Positions 21,062-32,412 are shown, counted from the first letter of the stretch. The stretch is DNA of 64,000 nt from Coprinellus micaceus (GCA_951394405.1 OX596341.1:310001-374000), one strand, 5' to 3'. A program made the numbers and translations. Notes: a model not told the origin generated them from the letters alone.

Positions 21062-21247
21062 CTAAAAATCCTTGATTCCGAGGTTGGCAAAGGTGTCGAT
21101 TATTTCCTTTTCCTCTTCTCCAGTGTACTGGGTAAAAAGAGTGCGAATGGACCTTGCTGCGTCTTGGATGGATAGCTTTTGAACAGGGGCGGAAGATCCA
21201 TAAGGTCGGTTGGAGCGATAGTTGTTAAACGAGTTGTTCCGTTTAGA
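21062..21247 (-). pseudogene. gag: Gag C-terminal stub of the gypsy element
   Basis: The minus-strand frame just upstream of pol reads SNRPYGSSAPVQKLSIQDAA, then RTLFTQYTGEEEKEIIDTF, and stops at 21062-21064. This is the usual tail of chromovirus gag. The frame is cut at the boundary with the inverted-repeat arm, so about 60 codons remain. Confidence 0.7.
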
Positions 21248-22096
21248 TCATCTCAGTCACCGTGGAACAACCCCCTTGAAGGGGTATGAATTTTCTGTTC
21301 CAATGGGGCCTTCAGGGGTCTGTTCCAACCATGTTCCCCTTTCCACTATTCCACCTTCTGGTCCACCATTCCACATTGCTGTTCCAAATATCCATTCCAA
21401 TTCCCCATTGGGAACCAAATCTGTTCCATATTCCACCTTCCATTCCACCCTTCCACAGCTCATGTTCCACCCATACCCAGCAGTAGTGGGGGCTTCTGAA
21501 TAGGTGCAGATATACATATAATGCACCTGTTTAAATGTCCTGTAAGCTCATTATCCTAAAAACATGCTTGAGCACAATTGTCTTCCACATACAGAATAGT
21601 CTCCCAACACTATAATTCTATCCCAGTTTACATTGTTTGTTATATATCTTTATGAATTCTTGTCCAATCATCATCATTTGAGTTCTATTAGAAAGGCCTT
21701 TGCTTCTACCTTCCATAAGTGGTCTGTATGTTGTCTTTTGTGCATTGTCAACTTTGAAAACATCAAAATATATGGATTTGCTCTTATTCTGCAATGAGCA
21801 GCCTGCAATGTTCCAGTTAATATAAGGTATTTTTAAGCCTACAGAATGGATTCAGAACACTCTTCTGTATAGATTAACAGGAGTAAATAGTCTCAACCAC
21901 CTAACCAGAACAATATGTGCATGTTACAAATAAACTGTAACAAATATCAATGTTTGGCATTTTTGGGTGGCTGTGAACATTCCCACACTTAACCATTTCT
22001 GGATTTGGAAATGGGATGTAATTTGCATTGGATTACAAATAAACAGCTAAGGAAACAGACCACACACTCCAAAGATATCTTGGAAACACCCATTGT
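21248..22096 (-). repeat. Left arm of an 849-bp inverted repeat
   Basis: The reverse complement matches 22365-23213 almost base for base; one mismatch was noticed (near 21318 versus 23147). The outer third is packed with TGGAA/TTCCA words. The inner two thirds are AT-rich and non-coding. A third, diverged copy lies at about 45922-46752. The family is unclassified. Confidence 0.9.
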
Positions 22097-22164
22097 ACAA
22101 GAACAAGTTTCAGAAGAGTTATAGACAACCACTTGGTCTCTCTTCGAAAGTAGTCTTTTGTTCT

Positions 22165-22364
22165 NNNNNNNNNNNNNNNNNNNNNNNNNNNNNNNNNNNN
22201 NNNNNNNNNNNNNNNNNNNNNNNNNNNNNNNNNNNNNNNNNNNNNNNNNNNNNNNNNNNNNNNNNNNNNNNNNNNNNNNNNNNNNNNNNNNNNNNNNNNN
22301 NNNNNNNNNNNNNNNNNNNNNNNNNNNNNNNNNNNNNNNNNNNNNNNNNNNNNNNNNNNNNNNN
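22165..22364. other. Assembly gap (200 N)
   Basis: Exactly 200 N separate the two arms. The round number suggests a placeholder rather than a measured distance. About 68 bp of unpaired sequence (22097-22164) precede the gap. Confidence 0.95.
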
Positions 22365-23213
22365 ACAATGGGTGTTTCCAAGATATCTTTGGAGTGTGTG
22401 GTCTGTTTCCTTAGCTGTTTATTTGTAATCCAATGCAAATTACATCCCATTTCCAAATCCAGAAATGGTTAAGTGTGGGAATGTTCACAGCCACCCAAAA
22501 ATGCCAAACATTGATATTTGTTACAGTTTATTTGTAACATGCACATATTGTTCTGGTTAGGTGGTTGAGACTATTTACTCCTGTTAATCTATACAGAAGA
22601 GTGTTCTGAATCCATTCTGTAGGCTTAAAAATACCTTATATTAACTGGAACATTGCAGGCTGCTCATTGCAGAATAAGAGCAAATCCATATATTTTGATG
22701 TTTTCAAAGTTGACAATGCACAAAAGACAACATACAGACCACTTATGGAAGGTAGAAGCAAAGGCCTTTCTAATAGAACTCAAATGATGATGATTGGACA
22801 AGAATTCATAAAGATATATAACAAACAATGTAAACTGGGATAGAATTATAGTGTTGGGAGACTATTCTGTATGTGGAAGACAATTGTGCTCAAGCATGTT
22901 TTTAGGATAATGAGCTTACAGGACATTTAAACAGGTGCATTATATGTATATCTGCACCTATTCAGAAGCCCCCACTACTGCTGGGTATGGGTGGAACATG
23001 AGCTGTGGAAGGGTGGAATGGAAGGTGGAATATGGAACAGATTTGGTTCCCAATGGGGAATTGGAATGGATATTTGGAACAGCAATGTGGAATGGTGGAC
23101 CAGAAGGTGGAATAGTGGAAAGGGGAACATGGTTGGAACAGACCCCCGAAGGCCCCATTGGAACAGAAAATTCATACCCCTTCAAGGGGGTTGTTCCACG
23201 GTGACTGAGATGA
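22365..23213 (+). repeat. Right arm of the 849-bp inverted repeat
   Basis: This is the mirror of 21248-22096. Its outer boundary is GTGACTGAGATGA, after which the flank changes to a purine-rich minisatellite. The third copy shares the same terminal GTGACTGAGATG, so this is probably a true element end. Confidence 0.9.
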
Positions 23214-23415
23214 GGGTGGTGGAAAATATGGGGAAGCATGTCAGAAGGGTAGGGTGATGAGGGTGACAAGGATATTTGTCGGAAGGGTGATGGGACGACA
23301 GTGACGTCAGAGGTGTGTCAGAGGGGGTGAATAAAATGGGGAAGATATCTGGAAGGGGTGATAGAGATGAGGCAGCTGATAGTCATTTGTCGAAGGGGTG
23401 AGGGGGGCAAAGAAG
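23214..23415. repeat. Short purine-rich minisatellite
   Basis: Imperfect repeats of AAGGGTGATG, TTTGTCGGAAGGGTGA and GGGTGA-type words resemble the larger array at 5265-5985. Confidence 0.7.
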
Positions 23416-24090
23416 AAGTGGACACTATGCACCCATAGCACCAACATGTCCTGGCCATCCTATCAGGCCTCGAGAGCTCCTGACAATATTTTCAGTTGCT
23501 TACCATGGGGCTGTCCAATCACCATTTTGACATGATCATTTCATTTGAATATGCCACAATCTCCTTGACCATGGCTCCTTATGCTGCCAACATGGGGGCG
23601 TGAGGTTCTGCAATGTGAGTGACAGTGTGTGGGTGTTCAGTAAAGTCTGAGTGCAGCTCTAATGTTACAGTACTAGGGCTTCGGGAGATTGTCTTGCAAA
23701 GGGGTTTTGGCAGCAAATGCAATTGTAAGGAAGGTGTAAATGGCTATGAGAGGTGCCTTTATGTATCATTGAGAGATGAGATGGAAGGTTTGGCACATCA
23801 ACAAACAGAAAAATGGTTATGAATTTTGTAAGAATTGGGGTTCATGGGTGAACATCACGATTGAAGGTGCCTTTGCCTATTCCAGGAGAGGGTGAAACAT
23901 GACACTGTGACTGTGAGCCCACAGTGGCAGTTTATTATTTGCCACCATCTTTCTACAGTCCCTCATCAGTGTAGCTGCTCGCCTCAGTGTGTTGTCTGTC
24001 CCATGGTTGCATGGTAGCTTGGACCATGCCACTTTGTCACAGAGGCCCTCAATAAGCAACGACCATTAAAAAGGTCACTCATTGACATCC
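23416..24090. other. No gene recognised
   Basis: Non-coding as far as I can see. A minus-strand 60-codon ORF (23877-24059) is protein-like in places, but I cannot assign it. Confidence 0.4.
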
Positions 24091-25557
24091 TGTTACACTT
24101 TGCTTCACATACTTACCTTTTTGCCCTTATTTTCTCTTTTTATCTTATCTCATCGCGGACTCATTTTATTTTCGAGCGATTATCTCTTTTGTGACTCGTA
24201 TTGTATGACTCGTTTCACACAGCCTTGCGCAGTATGTATGACTCGTTTCACGCAGCTTCGTTTTACTCAGCCCACGCAGCTTTGCTTACTCATACTCAGT
24301 ATCGCGCAGTTTTGCTTACTCATACTCAGTATCGCGCAGTTTTGCTTACTCATACTCAGTATCGCGCAGCTTTGCTTACTCGTACGCAGCATTCCGTAGT
24401 ATACGCAGCCGTGCTCTGACTCAATTTGGACTTGTACTGACTCATAGTGACTCGTACCTCTAGGTATATATACCACTTAGACATACCCATGTACCTTAGC
24501 TTGTTATACTTGTATCTACCCCGTGTTTCACCCTCATCAACGTCTATCACTTTTTCTCTCAAAACACTTCAAGGGAACCAGTAATGGTTGTCCACCTTGT
24601 CATTCTCTGCATTCATTGACTAACTGACGACTCCGGTTCAAGGTAAGCGTTACTTTGAAGATCCATAGTAAATGTCCTTCTATCCCAGAACAGCAAGAAG
24701 CCCAAGCTAGAAGACTTGGATTACAACTAGAAGATCTCAAGGAAGAGAACAACTCGGACTACACTGACAGAGACACCTGCACCATAGACACCCCAGATAC
24801 GACAGGAGATCGCCAATATTGCATACACCAAGGAAGAAGGGGACGGTATACAACGCCCCCGATACTGCAGAAGACTAACATCTATGACTCCCTTATTGAC
24901 ATCTACAGAGATACATACGACGCAGATATCTAGGACATGACAGGTGACCACCGATACCATGTATCGCTTCACGATATAGGGAACACCAACATCACATCCG
25001 CAGGTACTAGCCAAGACTATTGACCACCAGTCTACATAGGAGAGATTACAACCGAAGACTCTGACAACCAAGGAAGACAGACAACGACGACTCAAGCTTC
25101 ATCGGCACGAAGACATCTAGGACGCTGACATAGAGGATGAGATAGGGATTGCCGACATCCCGCTTGTCAAGACATTGATGATTCCTGTACTAATACTGAC
25201 AGACATTGACACGACCAGGATATACATAATGTGATAGCAAAGGCCGAAAGCACACACATAGTAAGGAGAGAGCGATCGTTGACATCGCCCCCGACTGAGA
25301 CACAGCAACATCTATGACACAGACATATAAGGTCTAACAACCTTCGACGACAATGCAGTACCTAGGATAGCAATCGCCGACATTGCACCAGGAAGTAAGG
25401 AGAGAAGTGATCGACGACATCACCCCCGACCCAAGACATGACGTACGGCCACCAAACCGTGCACACTGGTAGAACGACTACGATCGCCGATATCAAGCAT
25501 GCCAGAGATTGACCAGACCGAGCCGACAGTTGGAGACACCCCAACCGAGTCGTAACA
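24091..25557 (+). mobile_element. Solo LTR of the gypsy family, long variant
   Basis: A 1467-bp LTR (TGTTACAC to CGTAACA) is flanked by the perfect duplication CATCC (24086-24090 and 25558-25562). It reads in the element's coding orientation. A TATATATA box lies at 24465-24472. A 30-bp tandem repeat occupies the 5' part. The 3' half consists of degenerate GACATCGCCCCCGAC-type repeats. All ORFs inside it are incidental. Confidence 0.95.
24277..24390 (+). repeat. 30-bp tandem repeat inside the LTR
   Basis: Three full units and a partial fourth begin at 24277, 24307, 24337 and 24367. Each starts CAGTTTTGCTTACTCATACT or a one-base variant. They lie about 100-190 bp upstream of the TATA box, where an LTR enhancer would be expected. 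Confidence 0.9.
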
Positions 25558-25562
25558 CATCC

Positions 25563-26445
25563 TACACTGTGATGTAGGTGTAATGTATTGTCACCTCTGG
25601 TCAAAGGCGAATCAGAGTGTAAAAAAATAAGCCTTTGATTTGAGTCTGCAGCAACCTTCCAATACGCGTCCCTTACTTTTCTCGCCAGACACACCCCACT
25701 CCTGTGTTATTTACCCCTCCAACCATCAGAAAAAACCTGGCTCAGAGGACTCCTGGAGGGATACCCCTACCTCTGAGGTGTGTGTCTGAGGTCTTCAGCC
25801 CTTGAGAGGCCAATAACCACAATGGAGGCCTTCAGCACCTTGGAGGCCTCCAAGCCCTCTTGAGACCTCACCAAGATCTCACAGTGCTCTGAGATCTTGC
25901 AGCATGGCAAAGACCTCCATAAGACCTCCAGTCTGGGCTTGGACCTCAATAGAAACACATTTCTGACTAGTCCTGGATGTATCACGTAGTGTAGGCATTG
26001 GAAAAGTGTGTTGATTAGGATATGATGGTAGAATAGAATAAGTGATAGAGTGATACACAGAGAATCAACAAGAATATCAATATGATGCAAAGAATGAAAG
26101 ACAGCGGGCAAAAACATGACAAGGATGCTACTGGAATAGAGCAGAGTGACAAGACAGAATGTACAGTACCATTTCAAGGAAACGAGGGCCAAGAGAATGT
26201 AGCATCAAAAAAAGAAGGATGGAGGTGGCAAGTAGGACATACAGTGAAAAATGGACCAGGGAAAGCCAGAGAGCAGAGGAACACAAAGGCAGGGTGTAAT
26301 CCAAAGACTCGGAGAAGGTTCTGGTGGGTTGGCAGTATCTCATGAACAAGCCTTTCGACTCCGAGTTTGTCAATCCATCAGTGGTGCACTAGGTTTGGAC
26401 CACTTCAATTTCTTTGGTGTCTTGGACTGCTGAGCATCGGCGACT
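25563..26445. other. No gene recognised
   Basis: No coding signal. About 25760-25960 is rich in short GAGACCTC/GGAGGCCT words that form local inverted repeats. The rest is unremarkable. Confidence 0.4.
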
Positions 26446-27560
26446 TCAGATACTGGTCGCTTTACACTCCCTCCCTAGGTAGTCAGGAAGGATCAGCAAG
26501 AGAGAATGAGTCACGAGAGAGAACGCTGCGGAAACCTTCTTCAATTCTGCCTTGGCGCTGAGGAGTTTCTTCCCTGCAAGAATCTTGTTCTGAGTCTCCA
26601 GCTCCTCAAGGTCAGTCAGGTCCTCCAAGTCCAAGCAGCCAGAGTCGATTTTTGCGATGAAGGAGTTGACCTCGCTCCCTTCGTCATTGCTCCGTTCACA
26701 AGTCTCAAGGAATGCCAGCGTCAAAGCTTTGGGGCTCCAGTCCCGACCAATCACTTCAAGAGTGTCATACATACACAAGTTTTTGTTATCCAGAGGGGCC
26801 TTGTCCATGTGAAGGCCTTCCTTATTTGAGGTGCCACCTACATTGTCAGCAAATAGCGTGTTGATATTGTGCTCCCTAGATGGTGGTGAGTCGTTCCGGT
26901 CGAAGAGTTGCTTGTTGTTGGTAGACTGCACAGCTTTGTTGAGTTGGAACTCTTCGTCCTCTGATTTGATGGTGCTTCGGCGAGCCTGGACGGTATCAGT
27001 CCTGAAGACTTGGTCAAAGTGCTCGACCTACCTGGTGAACGTGAGTGCAACATTGTTGTTCAGGGACAGGCCCAGTAGTGCCGAGGAGTTTCAACAGTGC
27101 GTGATTCTTTAGAGCTTCGGTTGCTGGGTGTTTTTTCAAGGCAGGCTGGGGGCTCAACGAGTGGGCATTTGTGAGCCCAGACTTGGCCATTGACTTGGAA
27201 GTGGACAAAGGGCGGTCTTTGCTTGGAACAGCTGAGGATGATGGGGCCTTGCTGTAAGAGGGCTTGGGGGCGGAGATCTTTGAAGCGACGGTCACCTTGT
27301 CTGGGGATTTGGACTTGAATAAAGGCTTGGACGAGGATCCTTTCATTGCAGGCTTGGTGGAGGGCTTGGACAACGAACCACAGTCCCCGATGGGTGCCGA
27401 TGGTGGCTTCAGTCGAGCGGTGGCTTGGCTCTTGGCGTTGACGTTGGCGTTGGATAAGATGATGGTAAGGGTTGGTCCCGCTGGCTGTTGATGGGTGTAG
27501 ATGGAGAGGACTGGTGAGTGCTTATGCTGCTTTCCCTTGGCTGATGTTTTTGATGTGGGA
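26446..27560 (-). CDS. Ser/Pro/Lys-rich region and charged C-terminal segment, probably the 3' part of the DUF6698-like gene
   Basis: On the minus strand a low-complexity basic stretch (KPSTKPAMKGSSSKPLFKSK and similar, 27014-27560) is followed, after a frame change near 27030, by a more globular segment (VEHFDQVFRTD; EVIGRDWSPKALTLAFLETC; SGCLDLEDLTDLEELETQ) ending at 26446. The frame of the first stretch overlaps the end of the upstream frame (stop at 27522), so either an unseen intron or a frameshift joins it to the gene that starts at 29751. I do not recognise the C-terminal segment. A separate gene is possible. Confidence 0.4.
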
Positions 27561-29751
27561 ATCAAGGATGGTTCTGCTGGTTGCTTTTTTGGACAGCGGG
27601 GCACGGCGTGAGCTATCCCTGGAGGATCCTTCTTGAAAATCGGAGGATTTGGGAGGGGAGGTGGGTTCAGTAGAGCGGGATGGTGACTCATCTTTGCTAC
27701 CACCATAGTCTGTATCCCCCCATCTTGCTGAGTATGACCTGTTGAGCTCCCCCTTGTCTCCAATGTCGCCAAGCTTAACAGCATGAGATATGCCTGCCAA
27801 GATATCCTCAATGGGGATGTCCTGGGGTGAGCACTTCCTTCCCTTCTGCTGGTGCTTCTTTTTGGAACCGAACATCATTTGGCTAGGCAGAAAAATAAGG
27901 TATAACCCTGAGAGCCCCAAAGATGATCAAACATACCTTGAGATATGGCTGAGTGTTTCACAAAGCCATGTTTGATGCTCTGCATCCTTGCTGAGTGCAC
28001 AGCCAACAAGGAGATCATAGATATAGTTGTAAAAGGCCTCAACATTGAAGTATTTAGGGTCTTCATGGTCCCATGCATCCTTCGGTAGGAGCTGATGGGC
28101 GGCCTAAATCACAGGTAGGTACATGGAACAAGAAATTTTAATAAGTCTTACCTGAGTCACAGCAAATGCAAGGTACTCCAGATCCAGGGAGGTGAGTTTG
28201 TGCTCCTCTGTCTTGTCCTGGGTTTGTCCCTTGGGCGGTCCCCCAGTTCCTGTACTCCATCCGTTGAACAGTCCACAAACCACCTATATGCAACTTGATT
28301 GAAACATGGACCCAAGGGGAAAAGCGAAGTGACCGCTTACCTATGTAACCAGGAACCCATGAAACAGGCCACCCCATGGCTTGCCTGGGTTGTATGCAAG
28401 GTTTGTCAGGAAAAGGAACAATGGAAGCTGAGTTTGGTTGAAGTTGAGGTTGCCGCTTTCAACATCAAGTCTGAATTGGCTACATACAGTGGTGATCAAA
28501 AGTATTGCACACGTGATTTGCAAAGTTGTCGTTACCGCGACCTCATATCTCTCCAACGAAAGAAGCGAATGGCACTTTTTGGCCAAAGGCACTGTACTGG
28601 AGAACAGATATCTCGGGATTGGAGGAAGGTCTTCATGCAAAAAAATCTGGAACCTTGAGAATGGATGTTAGACCACAATATATCTAATGGATAAGTGGGT
28701 TCCATATGCCTCTGATATGCAGTACTGTCATCAGTACAGCCAAAATCCCACTTTTCTTGTTGGCCATGCATCTCACTGTGCGGTTAATATAAAATATTTT
28801 TAAAATTCATATCTAGATAGGAGTACATGTCTAGTGTAGAACCTACTTTACCGTATTGTAATCGCTTCTTTCGTTTGAGAGATATGAGGTCGCGGAAACA
28901 ACAACTTTGCAAATCATGTGTGCAATACTTTTGATCACCACTGTATGGAAAGGCGTCAGGGTAAAAACACACACAAAGGTGAATACACACACTTGGGGTC
29001 ACGCATATAGTGCCTATAATACTTGAGGGGTATGATGAGCACTCCAATCTGGGGGTGGTAGTACCCGCAAGCCTGGGATTTGCGTGCACCATGGTTGAGG
29101 TGGGGCTGGAGCATGTCTGAAGGTTTCTCCAGTATGTAAGTAAGAATTTTTTCATTGAGGGTGCTGGAGTTGTCAGACCACAGGCGGTTTGCAGATGAAG
29201 ACATCTATTGAGTTTTATTCAACTTAGCGAGCAAGTCCCTATGCGAGAGGTACGTACATGTCCAATAAGGGTGTCAAGATAGTCGTCATCATGGAGAGCC
29301 CTCAGAATTCTATCAAAGTTTGGGCGAATCTTTATGAGCCTCTTGAATTGGCGTTGCTCATACTTGTCAAGTCTGGCAATGTGTCAAAAAAGATAATGTC
29401 GTAACCTTGCGTTCAGACTCACGGCTCAATCTCCTCATTCTCATCGAGGCCAGGAGGGTTGATCTTGAGCCCGCCATACACCAAACAGTGAATATTGGGG
29501 TACATGTGGACCTGGAAGCTAATGGCATGGAATCGCCTATAGAGCTGACCTAGAGTGGGGCTGTAGCACAAACATTAGGGGATATGCCGGTGTTGCTGGG
29601 AGATCAACACTCACGGCATCATCCCTTTTCCACTGTACGCCCGGAGGTCCTTGAGTAGCTTGGAGTACTCCTGAACGAGGTTTGTCTGAGCCTCCCCTTC
29701 ATCCTCACTAAGGTCAGAGCCCGAGTCAGGATGGGAGTCGGGCTTGGGCAT
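27522..29751 (-). CDS. DUF6698-like protein, spliced gene
   Basis: The start ATG is 29751 (MPKPDSHPDSGSDLSEDEGE). The first introns are clean GT-AG: about 29563-29614, then GTGAGTC to TGCCAG, then GTACGTAC to CAATAG. Exons read LYRRFHAISFQVHMYPNIHC, LDKYEQRQFKRLIKIRPNFD, SSSANRLWSDNSSTLNEKIL, ESGNLNFNQTQLPLFLF, SLDLEYLAFAVTQ and FNVEAFYNYIYDLL. That order matches DUF6698, a domain of unknown function expanded in agaricomycetes. The match is from memory, not a search. The next intron ends CTGCCTAG before MMFGSKKKHQQKGRK, and the frame runs on to a stop at 27522. The junction near 28340 needs an atypical donor or contains an in-frame TAG. One intron carries a Tc1/mariner MITE. Confidence 0.5.
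28487..28943. mobile_element. Tc1/mariner-type MITE
   Basis: A 457-bp element has inverted repeats of about 85 bp that begin CAGTGGTGATCAAAAGTATT. It is flanked by the TA target duplication typical of Tc1/mariner (28485-28486 and 28944-28945). It has no transposase ORF. It lies inside an intron of the DUF6698-like gene, between the exons ending RDPK and starting DVESGN, so the coding sequence is not hit. Confidence 0.9.
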
Positions 29752-30039
29752 GGTGGTGTGAGGCAAGGAGCCAACGGCGGCGCGTCGCAAGATTGATCCT
29801 GTGACTTTCTCGTGACTTTCCCACACGCTGTCAGGGCCAGTCGGCACTTATCAACCATGCTTGCTCTGACTTCCTCTACCACCTGCAATGCCCAACCCCT
29901 CAAGATATGCCTGTGGTGCATGTAAGACGACAAAGTTCAAGGACCTCACAGCCTTCATGTACACCGCACATGCCACTGCCCAGTACTGAAGTGCCATTGG
30001 AAACACATCGTTCCCAAGATTCAGATAGTTGGGCCTGCC

Positions 30040-31315
30040 CAACTACAGGCAACCCACAAGAAGGCTCCTGCTATCCCTATGCCACAATATGGGGCAGACA
30101 CCGTTACTGATGCCATGGGTACAATGGCAATTGATGACGAACCCTCTGAGCCTGAGCGCCCAAGTCCTGTGCAGTCACCAATTGAAGATGGTGATTGCTT
30201 TGATAACCCTGAACCAATGTTCATTCAGGGTTGTAGTCATGATCATATGGTGCGTACTTCTCTTGTTTAGGGAACTGAAGCCCTGCTAATCTCATCTACA
30301 TCAGGAACCGGACAACAGTGACATTGTAATGGGGCCTATAGCCCCAAGTCTACCCCATGAGCTTGTAACCCAGCCACCCGCACCTGCTTTGCGACCATCT
30401 GGCAGACCTGCGCAACTCTTACGCCTTCCAGCAAGGTTCCAGGACCCAATTCCATCACCTCCTAATCCAGTGTTTGAAGAAACTGAGGAGGAGGAAGAGG
30501 AGGTTGTCTCAGATGGTGGGCCACTCCGGTTCACTGGCTATTGCACCAAGCCCAATTCCTTTGGGGTTTCTTGGGAGTACCCATTTGGACGGCCATCATG
30601 GATGCCTGAGATTTTAATGGAGCTGAAAGACACCACCAATGCCCATTCCTTTCCTAACCTACACCCCACATTGGAGTCTGAGACCCCCTCACACATGCCA
30701 TGTATTGCCCCTCAGACTGACCATGCTCCATTTTCAAGTTATATGCCAAGCTACTAATGGACTGGCTTCACGAGGACAGCAATGTGTGTTCACTCTCTGG
30801 GGCAAATAGTCTTGTGAAGAATGTAATTCTACACAAGCAGTTCAAGCCTTCTGAACTCAAAACCTTCCGTGTGGAGAAGGAGGCTGCACTGTTGGATTCA
30901 TATACTGACATAGGCCCAGGGATTCATTCCCCCCCAGAATGAACAACAACATTGGTTGAGTTCCCTGTCCCATGTGTGCTGGTACCCGGAAAAGAAGAGA
31001 CTGCTCCAAAATTCAAGGTGGTCAGCCTCCATGTACGCTCACTCATGGATGTTGTACTCTCTGCTTTGCAGGAACCCGCAGCACAACATTTCCACCTCTT
31101 CCCTTTCCAAGAACTCTGGTGCCCCAATCCATCCTCTGAACCATAGCAAATTTTCAATGAGCTGTATAATTCAGAGGTGTGGATAGAAGAACACCGAAAG
31201 GTTGCCCAACAGGTGGCAGCAGAGGGGCACAAGCACAAAGCTGTCATTATTGGGCTCTCATTCTGGTCAGATGCAACCCAAATCACTCAGTTTGGAAATG
31301 AAGCACTTTGGCCAC
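30040..31315 (+). pseudogene. Plavaka transposase, N-terminal half, degraded (copy 2)
   Basis: Fragments in several frames match the region before the catalytic core of Plavaka (CACTA-like) transposases: an acidic, Pro-rich leader (about 30330-30540); FKLYAKLLMDWLHEDS with a following K/E-rich segment (about 30740-30930); AAQHFHLFPFQELW (about 31080); IFNELYNSEVWIEEHRK (about 31150); and LSFWSDATQITQFGNEALWP (about 31255). Stops interrupt the same frame at 30940-30942 and 31144-31146. The copy ends abruptly at about 31315, where gypsy integrase sequence begins, so its catalytic half is missing. Confidence 0.7.
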
Positions 31316-32039
31316 TCCCACAAACATGCTGATAGAACCCACACCCCTTTCGAACTCATCATGGGAACTCAACCTTGTGCCCTACCGGAAGCATTTGATA
31401 AGACAAACTTCCCAGACAATGAAGAACAATTCAAAGAGCTTCAAAAGTCCCAAAATGAAGCTTTATCCACCCATGAACTAGCAAGGAACTGCATGATCTA
31501 ACGAACGGACAAGATGTGGAAGCCATTCAAGTTAGGTGACCGAGTCTGGCTAGAAGCAAGAAACCTGAAGCTTCCATATCAATTAAAGAAGATGCAACCC
31601 AAGAGACTGGACCATTCAAAATCATTGAACTGATTGGACTCTGTGCATATCGATTGGAGCTCCCAAAAGGATGGAAGATCCACAATGTATTCCACATCAC
31701 GCGTTTATCACCATTCAACTCCACTGAGGCCCACGGTCCATCTTACCCAGAACCTCCAGCTAACATCATAGGTGGAGAAGAGGAATACGAAATTGAAGGA
31801 ATCATCAATCACAGGGCCAAACACAATGGAACAGTGGAATATCTCGTCAAATAGCTTGGCTATGACAAGACCAAGTGGTTCAAAGAAGACAAACTAGAAC
31901 ATAGTCAAGAAACTCTGGAAGACTATAAGAGAGACAACAGTTTGTGACTCCAAAACAAACCAACTCCTCCACTTCCACAATGACCAACACCACCACCTCC
32001 AATGCCTCCAATGCCTCCAATGCCTCCAATGCCTCCACC
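31316..32039 (+). pseudogene. Ty3/gypsy fragment: integrase C-terminus, chromodomain and start of the extra ORF
   Basis: The plus strand encodes HADRTHTPFELIMGTQPCAL and then, after stops, a diverged chromodomain (EEEYEIEGIINHRAKHNG). It is clearly a sister of the element at 15570-21247, without that element's RFKNLE duplication. About 33 bp after the pol stop an ATG (31980) opens an MTNTTTSNAS repeat, corresponding to the start of the extra ORF. The fragment is cut at 32040 by a copia LTR. In-frame stops (for example 31499-31501) make it dead. Confidence 0.85.
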
Positions 32040-32362
32040 TGTTGAGCTTTGTTGATGTTGTGACGTCACCAACAAAGCGGGCACTTAATTGCGCCATGGA
32101 CACCAATGCCACAAAGAGTGGCATTGGGGCCAGATGGTCCAAAGGAACAAAGGGCTCAGAATTGTATTTATATATGCCTATGCCTCTCTTAGATACCTCA
32201 GTTGATTATCCTACACGACTGAGGTGAGCTTCATATTTATCCTCTCGTCTACGTATTTACTGACAGAGTACCTATAGTATCCTAGCGTGTATGATAGAAC
32301 AATAAAGTCGATTATCCTACATGACTGAGTATCCTAACGTGTCTATAGCTCCAATTTCAACA
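32040..32362 (+). repeat. 5' LTR of a second copia family (copia-2)
   Basis: A 323-bp sequence starts TGTTGAGC and ends TTTCAACA. It is directly followed by AGTTATGAGCC, a primer-binding site complementary to the anticodon arm of initiator tRNA-Met. Only this one LTR is present, so the element is truncated downstream. Confidence 0.8.
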
Positions 32363-32377
32363 AGTTATGAGCCTCTC
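32363..32377 (+). other. Primer-binding site of copia-2 (half tRNA-iMet)
   Basis: AGTTATGAGCCTCTC follows the LTR without spacing. TTATGAGCC is complementary to the CAU anticodon loop and stem of initiator tRNA-Met. This is the internal-tRNA priming mode known from Drosophila copia and yeast Ty5. Confidence 0.75.
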
Positions 32378-32412
32378 TTGAAGCCTTTCTATCACTCTAC
32401 GCTTCAAGAACC

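Larger units (their letters stand above)
15570..21247 (-). mobile_element. Ty3/gypsy chromovirus, 5'-truncated
   Basis: Read on the minus strand, this is a gag C-terminal stub (21247-21062), one long pol ORF (21011-17463), an extra ORF (17372-16380), a polypurine tract and a 3' LTR. The chromodomain at the end of pol places it among chromoviruses. The 5' LTR, primer-binding site and most of gag are missing, because the element stops exactly at the outer edge of the palindromic repeat (21248). No target duplication is visible at its 3' end (AATCG before the LTR, TTACC inside the element). It inserted into the F-box gene. Confidence 0.9.

Noticed and set aside
16353..21065. Plus-strand ORFs opposite the gypsy pol and extra ORF
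   Set aside because: Shadows of the well-supported minus-strand frames.
15570..21247. Reading 15570-16339 as a solo LTR
   Set aside because: There is no target duplication, and a polypurine tract plus the extra ORF follow directly, so it is the 3' LTR of the gypsy element.
21222..21503. ORFs of about 90-100 codons in the palindrome arms
   Set aside because: They exist only because of TGGAA/TTCCA repetition, are mirrored in both arms, and are broken in the third copy.
22033..22472. ORFs of 104-155 codons spanning the N run
   Set aside because: They consist mostly of unknown residues across the assembly gap and have no coding content.
24082..25694. ORFs within the long gypsy LTRs (24-25.5, 39-41.6 kb)
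   Set aside because: They lie in solo LTRs and arise from repeat units; they differ in frame and stops between copies.
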